64,000 nt of DNA from Streptococcus sp. 29892 (GTDB lineage Bacteria; Bacillota; Bacilli; Lactobacillales; Streptococcaceae). Of this stretch, positions 27,844-37,600 are shown one piece after another. The stretch is taken from assembly GCF_032594935.1 (NCBI RefSeq), contig NZ_CP118734.1, positions 1,268,001-1,332,000 on the forward strand. Direction: 5' to 3'. The first letter of the stretch is position 1, and every line of letters starts with the position of its first letter. A program made the position numbers and the translations under genes. Below the pieces are notes generated by a model. The model was given only the letters and a program-made list of their open reading frames with translations, was not told the DNA's origin and did no database searches.

Positions 27844-28254
27844 ATGTTTTCTCCTAAGAATTTATTGATTCATCTATTTTATGTACTGATTGTGGTCGGT
27901 CTCTTTTTATATGGAGCCCAGGATTCACCCCTGATTGGCAATATGACCATGGCCCTGATTGCTTTGGATTTAGCTATTTTAGTCAAGGAAAATAGCCACG
28001 TGGCAAGCAAACTGCTCCTGACACCTTTTTGGCTCTTCTTCTATCCAAATACCTTCTTTACAGTGACCCAACTGACTACTCTCCAACTAGCCAGTAATAC
28101 CCTATGGGAACAAAGCAGCTTGATACTCTTCATTCGGAATTTGTGTTATAATGGTGGAAAGGAGATAAGAGATGATCAAAAAAACTGCCAAATGGGAAAG
28201 GGACGGTTTTGTCCTACAGTCCTTTCAAACGGGCTTTGCCGAGAAATACTTTAA
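27844..28254 (+). pseudogene. truncated DUF1361 membrane protein gene
   Basis: The start (MFSPKNLLIHLFYVLIVVG) and the motif LLTPFWLFFYPNTF match the intact DUF1361 genes at 30926 and 31666. The match stops abruptly at about 28133, after roughly 96 of the usual 197 residues. Beyond that point the frame runs into unrelated sequence that holds the promoter and start of the acetyltransferase gene, and stops at 28254. It diverges from metG copy 1 exactly as the intact gene diverges from metG copy 2. The promoter-like TGTGATATACT upstream is kept. Confidence 0.75.
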
Positions 28255-28738
28255 AGACTGCTTTTCCATGCCTTCTGCAGAAATCTACCGTTTGACAGGG
28301 AGCTCGGGAACTTACACTAAAGATGACGTTATCAACTTCTACAATCGGATTGTGGCTGACCCTGATCGGTTTGATTTTATCTTGATTGCACCTGACGGAA
28401 CCTTTATCGGTGAGTCGGTCATCAATGAACTAGATAGGGAGAATAACTCCGCTAACTTTCGGATTGTTATCTTTGACGAGGACTATTTGGACCGTGGTTT
28501 GGGCTCTTGGGCAGTCGAGAAAACCAGAGATTTCGCTTTTGAGCAGGTTGGCTTACATCGCTTGGAATTGGAAGTTTTTTCCTTCAACCCGCGTGCCAAG
28601 CGTGCCTATGAAAAAGCAGGTTTTCGTTTAGAAGGTATCAAGCGTGACAGCCATAAGACAGCAGACGGTTATGCCGATACCCTCATTATGTCCATTCTAG
28701 AAAAGGAATGGAAAGTACTCAAAAAACCAGCCGACTAG
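28172..28738 (+). CDS. GNAT acetyltransferase, RimJ/RimL type
   Basis: The 188-residue protein starts MIKKTAKWERDGFVLQSF and carries the acetyl-CoA-site region (IFDEDYLDRGLGSWAVEK) and the RimJ/RimL-type ending FNPRAKRAYEKAGFRLEG. The acceptor is unknown. Its promoter is an extended -10, TGTTATAAT, with TATAAT at 28147-28152. The ribosome binding site AAAGGAG stands before the ATG. Gene and promoter lie between the two copies of the metG–DUF1361 block, right after the point where the DUF1361 copy is cut. Confidence 0.85.
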   Translation: MIKKTAKWERDGFVLQSFQTGFAEKYFKDCFSMPSAEIYRLTGSSGTYTKDDVINFYNRIVADPDRFDFILIAPDGTFIGESVINELDRENNSANFRIVIFDEDYLDRGLGSWAVEKTRDFAFEQVGLHRLELEVFSFNPRAKRAYEKAGFRLEGIKRDSHKTADGYADTLIMSILEKEWKVLKKPAD

Positions 28739-28749
28739 GGCTGGTTTTT
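28723..28749 (+). terminator. terminator of the acetyltransferase gene
   Basis: AAAACCAGCC and GGGCTGGTTTTT form a stem around a five-base loop that includes part of the stop codon, followed by a T-run. Confidence 0.85.
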
Positions 28750-28768
28750 GTGTCTTGTCTCTGCAAAC

Positions 28769-30772
28769 TTACCCAATCTGACTGCCGTTTGGCACAGATG
28801 GATCTACTGTTAAAAGTGTCAAATTGCCGTCGTGTTCGGCTGAGAGGATCATACCCTGGCTGAGCAAGCCCATCATCTTACGTGCCTTGAGGTTGGCAAC
28901 GATTTGGACTTTCTTGCCGACCAACTCTTGCTCATTTGGATAGTACTTGGCGATACCAGACAGGATTTGGCGGTCTTGTCCATCACCAGCGTCCAGACGG
29001 AACTTGAGCAACTTGTCAGAGCCCTCCACTTTGGCTACTTCCTTGACTTCGGCCACACGGATTTCTACCTTGTCGAAGTCCTCAAACTTGATTGCAGCTT
29101 TCTCGTTTTTGAGTTCCACGTCAGCTGGGTTCCATTCTTTTTCTTCCTCTTGGGAAATAGCAGAGCTACCACCCATTTGAGCTTGGATATAGGTGATTTC
29201 CTCTTCCATATCCAGACGTGGGAAGATAGGCATGCCTTTTGCGACCACTGTCAAACCAGCTGGAAGACCAGCAAAGTCAAGGTTTTCAAGGTCAAATGCT
29301 GTTCCCAAACCAAGCTGTTCCATAATAGCATTAGACGTCGTCATCATGAATGGCTGAATGAGGTGTGCCACCACACGAAGACCTGCTGTCAAGTGAGCCA
29401 TCACCGCTGCCAACTTGTCACGGTCAGCTTCTTCTTTTGCCAAGACCCACGGAGCTGTTTCATCGATGTACTTGTTGGTACGGGAGATGATATTCCAAAC
29501 AGCTTCCAAAGCGCGTGGATAGTCAACTGCTTCCATATACTTGTGGTAGCTTGCCAAATTTTCAGCCACTACTGCCGCCAAGTCCGCATCAAAATCCGTC
29601 ATATTTGCAACAAAAGTTGGCACCTGACCACCGAAATACTTGTTAATCATAGCAACCGTTCGGTTGAGCAAGTTTCCAAGGTCGTTGGCCAGTTCGTAGT
29701 TAATACGACCAACATAGTCTTCTGGCGTAAAGGTGCCGTCAGAACCAACTGGCAGACTACGCATGAGGTAGTAACGAAGTGGATCCAAGCCGAAACGCTC
29801 GACTAGCATTTCTGGATAGACCACATTGCCCTTAGACTTAGACATCTTGCCGTCTTTCATGACAAACCAGCCATGAGCAACCAAGCGGTCTGGCAACTTC
29901 ATATCCAACATCATGAGCATGATTGGCCAGTAAATGGAGTGGAAACGAAGAATGTCCTTGCCAACCATGTGGTAAACTGTTCCATTCCAGAAGGTGTCGT
30001 AGTTGGCTGTTTCTTCCTGACCATAGCCCAAGGCTGTCGCATAGTTGAGCAGGGCATCAATCCAAACATAGACAACGTGCTTTGGATTGGACGGCACAGG
30101 TACTCCCCAAGTAAATGATGTACGGGATACTGCCAAATCTTCCAAGCCTGGCTCGATGAAGTTTTTCATGATTTCATTGAGGCGGCCGTCTGGCTGGATA
30201 AAGTCTGGGTGGGCCTTGAAAAACTCGACCAATTTATCCTGATACTTGCTGAGGCGGAGGAAGTAGGATTCTTCTGAAACCCAGGCTACTTCGTGGCCGC
30301 TCGGAGCGATACCGCCTGTTACCTTGCCGTTTTCATCTCGGAAGACCTCTTCTAATTGGCTCTCGGTGAAAAATTCCTCGTCTGATACGGAGTACCAACC
30401 AGAATACTCTCCCAAGTAAATGTCGTCCTGCGCCAGCAATTTTTCAAAAACAGCCGCCACCACTTCCTCGTGGTAATCATCAGTCGTGCGGATAAATTTG
30501 TCGTAAGAGATGTCGAGCAAGTTCCAGAGCTCTTTAACGCCAACCGCCATGCCGTCAACGTAGGCTTGTGGTGTCAGACCAGCCTCTTTTGCCTTCTCCT
30601 CAATCTTTTGCCCGTGCTCATCAAGCCCTGTCAGATAGAAGACCTCGTGGCCCATCAGACGCTTGTAGCGAGCCAGTACGTCACAGGCAATGGTCGTATA
30701 GGCCGATCCGATGTGAAGTTTTCCAGACGGATAATAAATCGGCGTGGTGATATAAAATGGTGTTTTTGTCAT
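28769..30772 (-). CDS. metG: methionine--tRNA ligase, copy 2
   Basis: A second full-length methionyl-tRNA synthetase of 667 residues with intact HIGH-type and KMSKS motifs and the C-terminal tRNA-binding domain. It is almost identical to copy 1, with stretches of more than 150 bases without a difference near 29880-30040, while the flanking DUF1361 copies have drifted much further. The start at 30772 ([11 protein letters not shown]) is chosen over the open frame to 30871 because it matches copy 1. No T-box or other leader is seen before either copy. Confidence 0.95.
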   Translation of the reverse strand: MTKTPFYITTPIYYPSGKLHIGSAYTTIACDVLARYKRLMGHEVFYLTGLDEHGQKIEEKAKEAGLTPQAYVDGMAVGVKELWNLLDISYDKFIRTTDDYHEEVVAAVFEKLLAQDDIYLGEYSGWYSVSDEEFFTESQLEEVFRDENGKVTGGIAPSGHEVAWVSEESYFLRLSKYQDKLVEFFKAHPDFIQPDGRLNEIMKNFIEPGLEDLAVSRTSFTWGVPVPSNPKHVVYVWIDALLNYATALGYGQEETANYDTFWNGTVYHMVGKDILRFHSIYWPIMLMMLDMKLPDRLVAHGWFVMKDGKMSKSKGNVVYPEMLVERFGLDPLRYYLMRSLPVGSDGTFTPEDYVGRINYELANDLGNLLNRTVAMINKYFGGQVPTFVANMTDFDADLAAVVAENLASYHKYMEAVDYPRALEAVWNIISRTNKYIDETAPWVLAKEEADRDKLAAVMAHLTAGLRVVAHLIQPFMMTTSNAIMEQLGLGTAFDLENLDFAGLPAGLTVVAKGMPIFPRLDMEEEITYIQAQMGGSSAISQEEEKEWNPADVELKNEKAAIKFEDFDKVEIRVAEVKEVAKVEGSDKLLKFRLDAGDGQDRQILSGIAKYYPNEQELVGKKVQIVANLKARKMMGLLSQGMILSAEHDGNLTLLTVDPSVPNGSQIG

Positions 30773-30925
30773 GTTTTTTCCTTTCAACTCAGGGCAAATG
30801 AAACCCTGTTCTTGATAACACCCCATTTTATCATATTTTTGTGCAAAAACAAAGCGACTTCCCATCCACAATCCTTCTAAGATATGTTATACTAGAAGAA
30901 GTTATGAAAAAGAATGGGGTTGTCT

Positions 30926-31519
30926 ATGTTTTCACCTAAAAATCTCTTAATCCATCTATTTTTTGTTATTATTTGTGTCGGAATGCTCTTAAATGACGTT
31001 CAAAATACCGGCCTGATGTGGAATATGCTCTGGGCCTTGTTGGCCTTGGACTTTGCTATTTTGGTCCGCCAAAATAATCATACTGCCAGCAAGCTCTTGA
31101 TCACACCATTTTGGCTCTTCTTCTATCCTAATACCTTCTACATTTTGACCGAACTGGTCAATCTCCAATTTACCAGCACAGCCCTCTGGGAAAGCAACAG
31201 CTTGCTCCTCTTTATGCTCTATGTCCCAGCTATTCTCTTTGGAATTATGGCTGGCGTGGAAAGTTTAGAAGCTATTTTCAAAAGCTACAATGTCAAATTC
31301 TATGGCTTGCGTTTGCTGATTATTGGTAGTCTATCCCTCTTTGCTAGCTATGCTATTTATATCGGTCGCTATGCCAATATTCGCTCTTGGGATATTTTCA
31401 CGCGCCCCCTTGCTGTTCTTAATAATATGGTCGCAGCAATGTCTTGGGACACCTTCCCTTTTATCTTTGGCTTCACCCTCATACAAATCATGGTGCTAGT
31501 CTTTGCAGTAGATGAATAA
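30926..31519 (+). CDS. DUF1361 membrane protein
   Basis: The 197-residue membrane protein has about six hydrophobic segments and the family phrase LLITPFWLFFYPNTFYILTEL. The C-terminal GFTLIQIMVLVFAVDE is shared with the neighbour at 31666. The function of DUF1361 proteins is not known to me. I start it at MFSPKN (30926), as in the other copies. The promoter-like TATACTAGAAG upstream and the spacing to metG copy 2 mirror those of the truncated copy. A terminator follows. Confidence 0.85.
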   Translation: MFSPKNLLIHLFFVIICVGMLLNDVQNTGLMWNMLWALLALDFAILVRQNNHTASKLLITPFWLFFYPNTFYILTELVNLQFTSTALWESNSLLLFMLYVPAILFGIMAGVESLEAIFKSYNVKFYGLRLLIIGSLSLFASYAIYIGRYANIRSWDIFTRPLAVLNNMVAAMSWDTFPFIFGFTLIQIMVLVFAVDE

Positions 31520-31522
31520 ATT

Positions 31523-31550
31523 CAAAAGAAACAGGTCAGCTGTTTCTTTT
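31523..31550 (+). terminator. terminator after the second DUF1361 gene
   Basis: AAAAGAAACAG and CTGTTTCTTTTT pair around a five-base loop and end in a T-run. Confidence 0.8.
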
Positions 31551-31665
31551 TGTTTTCTAATACTTAATCCAAGCTTAAACAAGTCCTAACAATTTGATGA
31601 CAAGTCCCCATTCTCTGCCTGAATGTGATATACTAGCTTTTATATTTTAATGAAAGAGGTTTGTC

Positions 31666-32259
31666 ATGTTTACAAAGAAAAATGTTTTTATCCATATTTT
31701 TTTCCTCATCATCGCTGCCGGTCTAAAGCGTTACGGTGTCACTGCACCTGACTTGACTTGGAATATGTTTTTGGCTTTGGTGGCACTTGATTTTGCTATC
31801 CTCACCAACCACACAAAATCTAATATCCTCAAAATCATTGCTGGGCTCCTCTGGCTCTTTTTCTACCCCAACACCTTTTACATGGTGACGGACATCGTCC
31901 ACATGCACTTTGCCAACACAGTCCTCTGGCAACGGGAAAGCATGATTCTTTTCATGCTCTACGTCCCAAGTATTTTCTATGGGGTCATGACTGGCGTGGA
32001 AAGCCTGCGGCTGATTTTCTCTGCCTTCTCTATCAAGTCCTACTGGTTCAGGCTGTTTCTGATTGGTGGTCTTTCCCTTCTATCCAGCTTTGCCATTCAC
32101 ATCGGACGCTATGCACGGCTCAATTCCTGGGACATCTTTACCAGACCAAGCTTGGTCGTCAGCGAAATGATTGAAGTTATTTCTTGGGCTGCCCTGCCCT
32201 TCATCCTGGGCTTTACCTTTATACAAATCATGGTCCTAATTTTCTCAATCGATGAATAG
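31666..32259 (+). CDS. DUF1361 membrane protein, third copy
   Basis: A 197-residue paralogue of the gene just before it, with the same phrases (LLWLFFYPNTFYMVTDI, RYARLNSWDIFTRPSL, GFTFIQIMVLIFSIDE) but clearly more distant than the other two are from each other in the first third. It has its own promoter-like TGTGATATACTAG at about 31625-31637 and GAGG ribosome binding site. Function unknown. Confidence 0.85.
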   Translation: MFTKKNVFIHIFFLIIAAGLKRYGVTAPDLTWNMFLALVALDFAILTNHTKSNILKIIAGLLWLFFYPNTFYMVTDIVHMHFANTVLWQRESMILFMLYVPSIFYGVMTGVESLRLIFSAFSIKSYWFRLFLIGGLSLLSSFAIHIGRYARLNSWDIFTRPSLVVSEMIEVISWAALPFILGFTFIQIMVLIFSIDE

Positions 32260-32260
32260 C

Positions 32261-32297
32261 AAAAACCGGCAACAGCCTTGTACTGTTACCGGTTTTT
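32261..32297. terminator. bidirectional terminator
   Basis: AAAAACCGGCAACAG and CTGTTACCGGTTTTT pair with one mismatch around a seven-base loop. It lies between converging genes and serves both strands. Confidence 0.85.
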
Positions 32298-32298
32298 C

Positions 32299-33048
32299 TT
32301 ATCCAAAATGGAGTTGTTCAAAAAGATCTTGCAAGTCGGCAATGATCTCTTGATGAAAATCCTTATAATAGGTTTTCTGGTCAGAATTAGGAAGTTTTTC
32401 AATATCTGCTAAAATGTCCTGATAGCGTCGTAGAAGGTTCTTACCAGCCACTTTATCTATCTCATCCATTTCATCAATACCTGTTGCAATGTCATCTAAA
32501 CTGTCATATTTTGCGATTATTCCCTCGGTCCACTCCCGCTTGTCCTTGTTGAGAGTGACAATCTTTTCTGTCAACCAGTCTTCAAACCTTTCCTCTTCTG
32601 TCAAAGACTGGCTATTAGCGGCGGTCTTAGTCACTCGGTCGGATTTACTAGAACGAAGGTAATTCCGATAAAACCAGACGGCAAAAAGAATGACTAGAAT
32701 GATATTGACTGGAAAAACAAAGCTAAGGGTGAACAGTACGGTCAGCCACAAGATCAACTTGACATTTCTTGCCGCCTTCTCTGTACGTCTGTTCTTCTCC
32801 TCCCACTCGTCCAATATAGCCTGGGCTTGAGCAGTATAGGTTTCAACCAATTTTGCCAGTCGGACCTTTTTCTCTGGGTCATCTTCCAACTCCATAGCCA
32901 AATAGGCTTGATTGGCTCGAGCCTTGGCCGCCTCATAAGTCTGGACAGTCGCTAAGTATTCCGCATTGCTATTCATCTGATTCAGCAAGCGATCCGTCTG
33001 CCCTTTGATAAAGGTCCGATCGCTTGATGTTAATTTACGGTAAGGCAT
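32299..33048 (-). CDS. coiled-coil membrane protein, unknown
   Basis: The 249-residue protein has a long helical, charged N-terminal part (about residues 1-95, rich in alanine and glutamate), a hydrophobic hairpin at about residues 97-130 (NVKLILWLTVLFTLSFVFPV), and a second helical, acidic cytoplasmic part. This suggests a membrane hairpin with both ends inside. GGAGGGGG stands before the ATG. It is the last gene of the minus-strand series that begins with the type III restriction genes, but whether it belongs to that unit is open. The family is not recognised. Confidence 0.65.
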   Translation of the reverse strand: MPYRKLTSSDRTFIKGQTDRLLNQMNSNAEYLATVQTYEAAKARANQAYLAMELEDDPEKKVRLAKLVETYTAQAQAILDEWEEKNRRTEKAARNVKLILWLTVLFTLSFVFPVNIILVILFAVWFYRNYLRSSKSDRVTKTAANSQSLTEEERFEDWLTEKIVTLNKDKREWTEGIIAKYDSLDDIATGIDEMDEIDKVAGKNLLRRYQDILADIEKLPNSDQKTYYKDFHQEIIADLQDLFEQLHFG

Positions 33049-33124
33049 AACAACCCCCTCCTGAATATCTGAAATATACTAGCATTTTGCGCTAGCCTGT
33101 GTTCTTTTGCAATGCTCGTAACTA

Positions 33125-33250
33125 TTATTTTCTTCTGCCAAACAATAGGCATAAAATGACCCAAGCACCTGCCAATGCGATAATGATTACAGGTGAGGAC
33201 CAGAGTAAGATAAAAATCCAAATAAAGAGTTTCATAAAGAGTTCTTCCAT
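33125..33250 (-). CDS. 41-residue membrane peptide
   Basis: A short frame with a clear GGAGG ribosome binding site. It encodes MEELFMKLFIWIF followed by a hydrophobic stretch broken by SSP, and ends LLFGRRK. It has one long or two short membrane helices and a basic cytoplasmic end. It starts 12 bases after the stop of the 29-residue peptide gene, in the same direction. Another frame over the same bases (33030-33221) lacks a ribosome binding site and I reject it. Confidence 0.55.
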   Translation of the reverse strand: MEELFMKLFIWIFILLWSSPVIIIALAGAWVILCLLFGRRK

Positions 33251-33262
33251 TTGTCTTTCCTC

Positions 33263-33352
33263 CTACTTCCTACGTCTGAGACCAATCGCTATGGCGATAC
33301 AGCCCACCAGATAACAAATCGAAAATGTTAAAAACAAAAACAATTCACTCAT
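33263..33352 (-). CDS. 29-residue membrane peptide
   Basis: The peptide starts MSELFLFLTF, has a single hydrophobic helix and ends IAIGLRRRK. GGAGAAATAT precedes the ATG at 33352. It lies 73 bases after the 393-residue gene and 12 bases before the 41-residue peptide. The two peptides share the layout of acidic start, one helix and a G-x-R-R-K-type end, which suggests a pair. The function is unknown. Confidence 0.5.
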   Translation of the reverse strand: MSELFLFLTFSICYLVGCIAIAIGLRRRK

Positions 33353-33425
33353 ATATTTCTCCATTGATCTACAAATAATTAAAATTGTGCATGTAGCCAA
33401 ACATCTAAAATATCTGTCTCTAGAA

Positions 33426-34607
33426 TTATTCCAAAAGATCTCTGTACTCAAATTCACTCATCTTAGTGTCAAGTAACCTACGAGCAATTTGATATTCTCT
33501 AACTTCATCTTTGTTTAAATGTTTGATAGCCTTTTGTTGAAACCTCTGATAAGTATGAATAAAATCAATAATCTCCTGCCTTTCAACAAGTTCATGGTCA
33601 AATAATTCTGGATTGAAATGAATTTTGGCTAATTTTTCCAAGGTTTCTTCGTATAAGTTATAGTGTGCCATATGCTCTGCCAATAACTCTTGATGACAAG
33701 TCTTGGACTGAATCATACTAACAATTTGATTGGTATATTTCACTACTTGTATATGTGAAGAAATCAAATCTGGGTCATGATCCAAAAGATGAACTAACTT
33801 AGACTTCTCTGGATCTCTAAGTTCTACTTCGTTCGTAAAATTTTCTATACAAGCTTCAAGTCCTGAAAGAAATTCAAGGCTCTCAATATCCCTCATCTCT
33901 GCAACCAAAACACTACTAAATTCCTCCTTCAACTCATTAAGCCTGGTGATAATCGCATAAGCATAATTTAGTTTCGTTCGCGGTTGTAACTCATAAGAAA
34001 ATGGATTTTCTAAATCCTCCATCCAAGCAACGACTCTTTCTATTAGATTCGTTACTTCTTCACGGAAGTCTTCCGAATCGATAGTTGCATACATCATTTC
34101 ACTCTCAGCCAAGTAATTTCTTGGTTGCCCTCGAGAATTTAATTTTGACATAGTAAGTACAAACTCTTTTTGTTCAGGATCCCTCATTTTCACCTCATAA
34201 GTAAATCCAACCAAAATCTCTATAAAATCTAAATAATGGCTCAGCACTGGCACATGTCCCAGTGCGTAATACAACTCATCCTTAAAATGCTCTATTTCAT
34301 TTAAAATGCAATAGCCCTGTTCTAGCACATCCCTAGTTTGATATTCATAAGGACTCTTTTCTTTCAGGTTAATGATCCAATTTCTAGACTTTAAAATTAG
34401 CTGGTTATGTAATGTTAGATAATAAGATAAATTTTGAATAGGGTAGATTTTCTGCTCATCCTCCTGATTTTCAAATTCATCTTTTGCTTTTGACTGCATA
34501 TTTAAAGAGGATTCGTTGTCCCCTTTATAATACAGGCTGAGTAATATAAACAATAGCGGAAAAGTGATATACCAATATTTAAAAAAAATTATTATTGGAT
34601 GATTCAT
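33426..34607 (-). CDS. membrane-anchored accessory protein of the type III restriction operon, with internal duplication
   Basis: The 393-residue protein has one N-terminal membrane segment (about residues 5-27), a polar linker and a long helical domain. Two stretches resemble each other with a period of about 122 residues: 74-151, including FTYEVKMRDPEQ, and 196-272, including FTNEVELRDPEK. The ATG lies one base after the res stop codon, so it is almost certainly translated with res. I know no family for it. Membrane anchoring next to a restriction enzyme suggests a defence-associated sensor or effector, which is only inference. Confidence 0.7.
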   Translation of the reverse strand: MNHPIIIFFKYWYITFPLLFILLSLYYKGDNESSLNMQSKAKDEFENQEDEQKIYPIQNLSYYLTLHNQLILKSRNWIINLKEKSPYEYQTRDVLEQGYCILNEIEHFKDELYYALGHVPVLSHYLDFIEILVGFTYEVKMRDPEQKEFVLTMSKLNSRGQPRNYLAESEMMYATIDSEDFREEVTNLIERVVAWMEDLENPFSYELQPRTKLNYAYAIITRLNELKEEFSSVLVAEMRDIESLEFLSGLEACIENFTNEVELRDPEKSKLVHLLDHDPDLISSHIQVVKYTNQIVSMIQSKTCHQELLAEHMAHYNLYEETLEKLAKIHFNPELFDHELVERQEIIDFIHTYQRFQQKAIKHLNKDEVREYQIARRLLDTKMSEFEYRDLLE

Positions 34608-34608
34608 C

Positions 34609-37600
34609 CTATCCCCTCACGATTTCTAATAATTTTTCATAGGAATCCACCACATCGTACATGTGGTCGTCCGCAATCAAACCTTTTTCCTTCAAGGCTT
34701 TGAAGTGGGCCTTGGCACACTCAATTTTTGCAAGCTCTGCTCCTTTCAGTTGCAAACTAGACATGGAACCCTTGGTTTCGGCTACAAAGTAGACATGCTT
34801 AACCGAACCATCTCGAAAGGCAATTGCCCAGTCAGGGTTATAAGCACCCAAAGGGGTGGAAATCTTAAATTCGCTTGGCAACTTAGTATAGACCATAACC
34901 TCTTCAAATTGATCCAGCTCTTCTTTGAACTTCCGCTCCGTATCCGAATCGACCTTTACATAATTATACACGCCTTTTTGCGATTCCAGTATCCGTTTGT
35001 CCGACAATTTTCCGCTTTCTGGATTATCCGTAAAAACAGAAGTGTCAAAGGTTTCTTCCAAGATATTGTAACGAATGTGCTCAATCACCTGACTGGCCTT
35101 TTGCTCATTGATCAGGCGGCTTGTTCGTTGGATAAATGCCTCAGGGTTATAGGCGAACATGTCAAACTTGCTTGGTGAGATCTGTTTCAGGATATTTGCA
35201 ACTGTTTTTCGTTTCAACTCCGTGCGACTGGCGATTTCACCCAACAAATCATAGCGGAGTTGAATAGAAGACTTGTCCAATTCAGCCTGACGCTTGCCGT
35301 CTTTATTGACCTTGAAATCCAAACCTTGTTCAGCCTTCATTTCCCTTGCCTCAGCTTCTGTAATCATATAGCTTGGCTTTTTGACAAAGAGAGCCTCATT
35401 GATAACATTGACCGATTTTTCAATCAACTCCTCATCGTCAAACTCGACATAGTAGGTAGACTTGTGATGAATGCTTTCCCACAGACGTTTAAACTCTTGA
35501 CGGTTGTAGTTGTCAGGATTGATTTCTCTAGCAAAGACAACTTCCGAATCATTTTCACGCTCAATCTGGTAACGATTGGCATCGTAAATAGATTCCAAAA
35601 TGTCTTTTACCGCCACTTCATAGCCAGCCAGATTTTCAGATAATGTAAACTGATTGGTAGCCTTTTGTTCAAAGTAAGTGGTGGTCAGATTTCCCTTGCT
35701 GTCAATATAATCTTGTTTAATCAACTGGTATTCAATCTCTTTAGCCACTTCCTTGGTGACTGTCAGTTTTTGACCGGCTTCATTTTCCAAGACCTTATTG
35801 ACAAAGAGGTCCACTTCCACCTTGCTTGGACGATCAGCCAAGATTTCCTTGAGTTCTCTTTGCAAGTTCTTAGCAAAATCCTCGTAGCTTTCATTGGCAA
35901 TGACGGTCAATTTGTTAATATTATGAACATCAGCTCCTAAGAGTTCCTCATCCTGACGGACACCTTTTTGGTCAACAGCAAGACGCATCCCACGACCAAT
36001 CTTTTGCCGTTTTTCTGTCTCCGTACCCGTATTTTTCAGAGTACAAATCTGGAAGACATTAGGATTGTCCCAGCCTTCTTTGAGGGCTGAGTGGGAGAAG
36101 ATAAAGCGTACTGGCTCATCAAAGGACAGCAGACGCTCCTTGTCCTTCATAATCAAATCAAAGGCATCTTTGTCGTTGGACTGGTTGTTTCTCTTCTCAG
36201 TTGCCGATTTGTAATCCACAAACTTGACCTTGTCCGATTTTTTCACCTTATCAACGGAGAAATAACCTGCGTGAACGGGATTGCCTTTCTGATGATTATT
36301 TAGATAATGCCAAAAATTGCTGCCATGGAGGTTGGGATCTGCCAACAAGGCCTTGACCTGGGCTTCATATTCCTCTTCAAACATCTGGGCATAGGTGCCA
36401 TTGTAGGCATCATTTTGCTCGTCGTAGCACTTGTACTTAGCTACCTCATCAATGAAGAAAAGGGATAGCACCTTGATACCTCGTTTGTAAAGGCCTTCTT
36501 CTTTTTGCAGGTGACTGGCAATGGTTTCCCGAATCTGGATACGACGGATGTCATCTTCGTTGGTTTCCCCAATCACTTCGCCCACATGGAGTTTGCGATT
36601 GGCACCGATTTGAATGGAATTTTCACCCTCACGCGCATCAAAATGACTCAAGGTCCAACCATCTTGATAGGCTGGGAGATTACCAGACTCTTCATAGAGA
36701 GCAAAAGGCTCTTCCACCAATTTGGTTACACGCTTGACATCGCCTGCCTTGGTTCGCATCTCAAACTCAATCCGAGCCTTTGGAGCTCCTGTTTTTTGCG
36801 GAACCAGTTCTTGTAGATAAAGGTAGCCTTGTGTACCTGTGGTAGAAGTCTGCTCCACGGTCTTAACGGCAATCTTTTTAACCAACTTTTTATTATAGGC
36901 GTCCAAGGCATCCAGACGATAAATCATATCGTGCTTGTCCTTATGAGTTGCTGAGTAGCGGAGGGTAAATAGGGGCTTGAAGTCCTCCAAGCGTTCTTTA
37001 GTCTTTTTCCCCTCAACCGACTGAGGCTCATCGATAATCAAAATCGGATTGGTCGCCGCGATGACATCGATGGGCTTTCTCCAGCGGAAACTTTCCTGCT
37101 CGGTGTGAATGCGACGGGCATCTGCTCCAGTGGCATTAAAGGCCTGGGAGTTGATAATCATGACCTGAATATCCGAGGAATTGGCGAACTTGTCCAGCTC
37201 TCCCAAACGGCTAGAGTCATAGACAAAGTAGCGTGGCTTCTTGCCATACTCCATCTGGAAATGGTCTGCCATGATTTCAAAGGACTTGAGCACCCCCTCC
37301 CGAATGGCGATACTCGGCACCACAATGATAAACTTGAGCCAGCCATACTGCTTGTTGAGCTCCATCAGGGTGCGGATATAGGTGTAGGTCTTCCCTGTCC
37401 CTGTCTCCATCTCAATGGTCAAATTGTAAGACGGATGACCATCCACTTTTTGGATGGATAGGTTTTCAGATGGTTTAAGTCCATAGCGGAGCTGCTGATT
37501 TCGCACCTGATGGCTGATAGTGTCCTGTGAAAGCTGGATGGGAGCATTGCGGAAACCGATAAAATTCATATCCAGTTCCGCACCTGTCCCTTGTCCTTTA

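Noticed and set aside
27826..27861. Eleven-codon upstream frames overlapping the DUF1361 start in the first two copies (27822 and 30904)
   Set aside because: They are present because the two leaders are duplicates; no ribosome binding site of their own is seen and the third copy lacks the frame.
28904..29806. A 300-codon plus-strand frame opposite metG copy 2, with a similar one at 26286-27041
   Set aside because: Both lie wholly opposite conserved metG coding sequence; they follow from codon use in metG and exist in both copies only because the genes are duplicated.
25692..30772. The metG duplication as an assembly error
   Set aside because: The two copies differ at many scattered bases and at about ten residues, and the DUF1361 parts differ greatly, so they are not one sequence placed twice.
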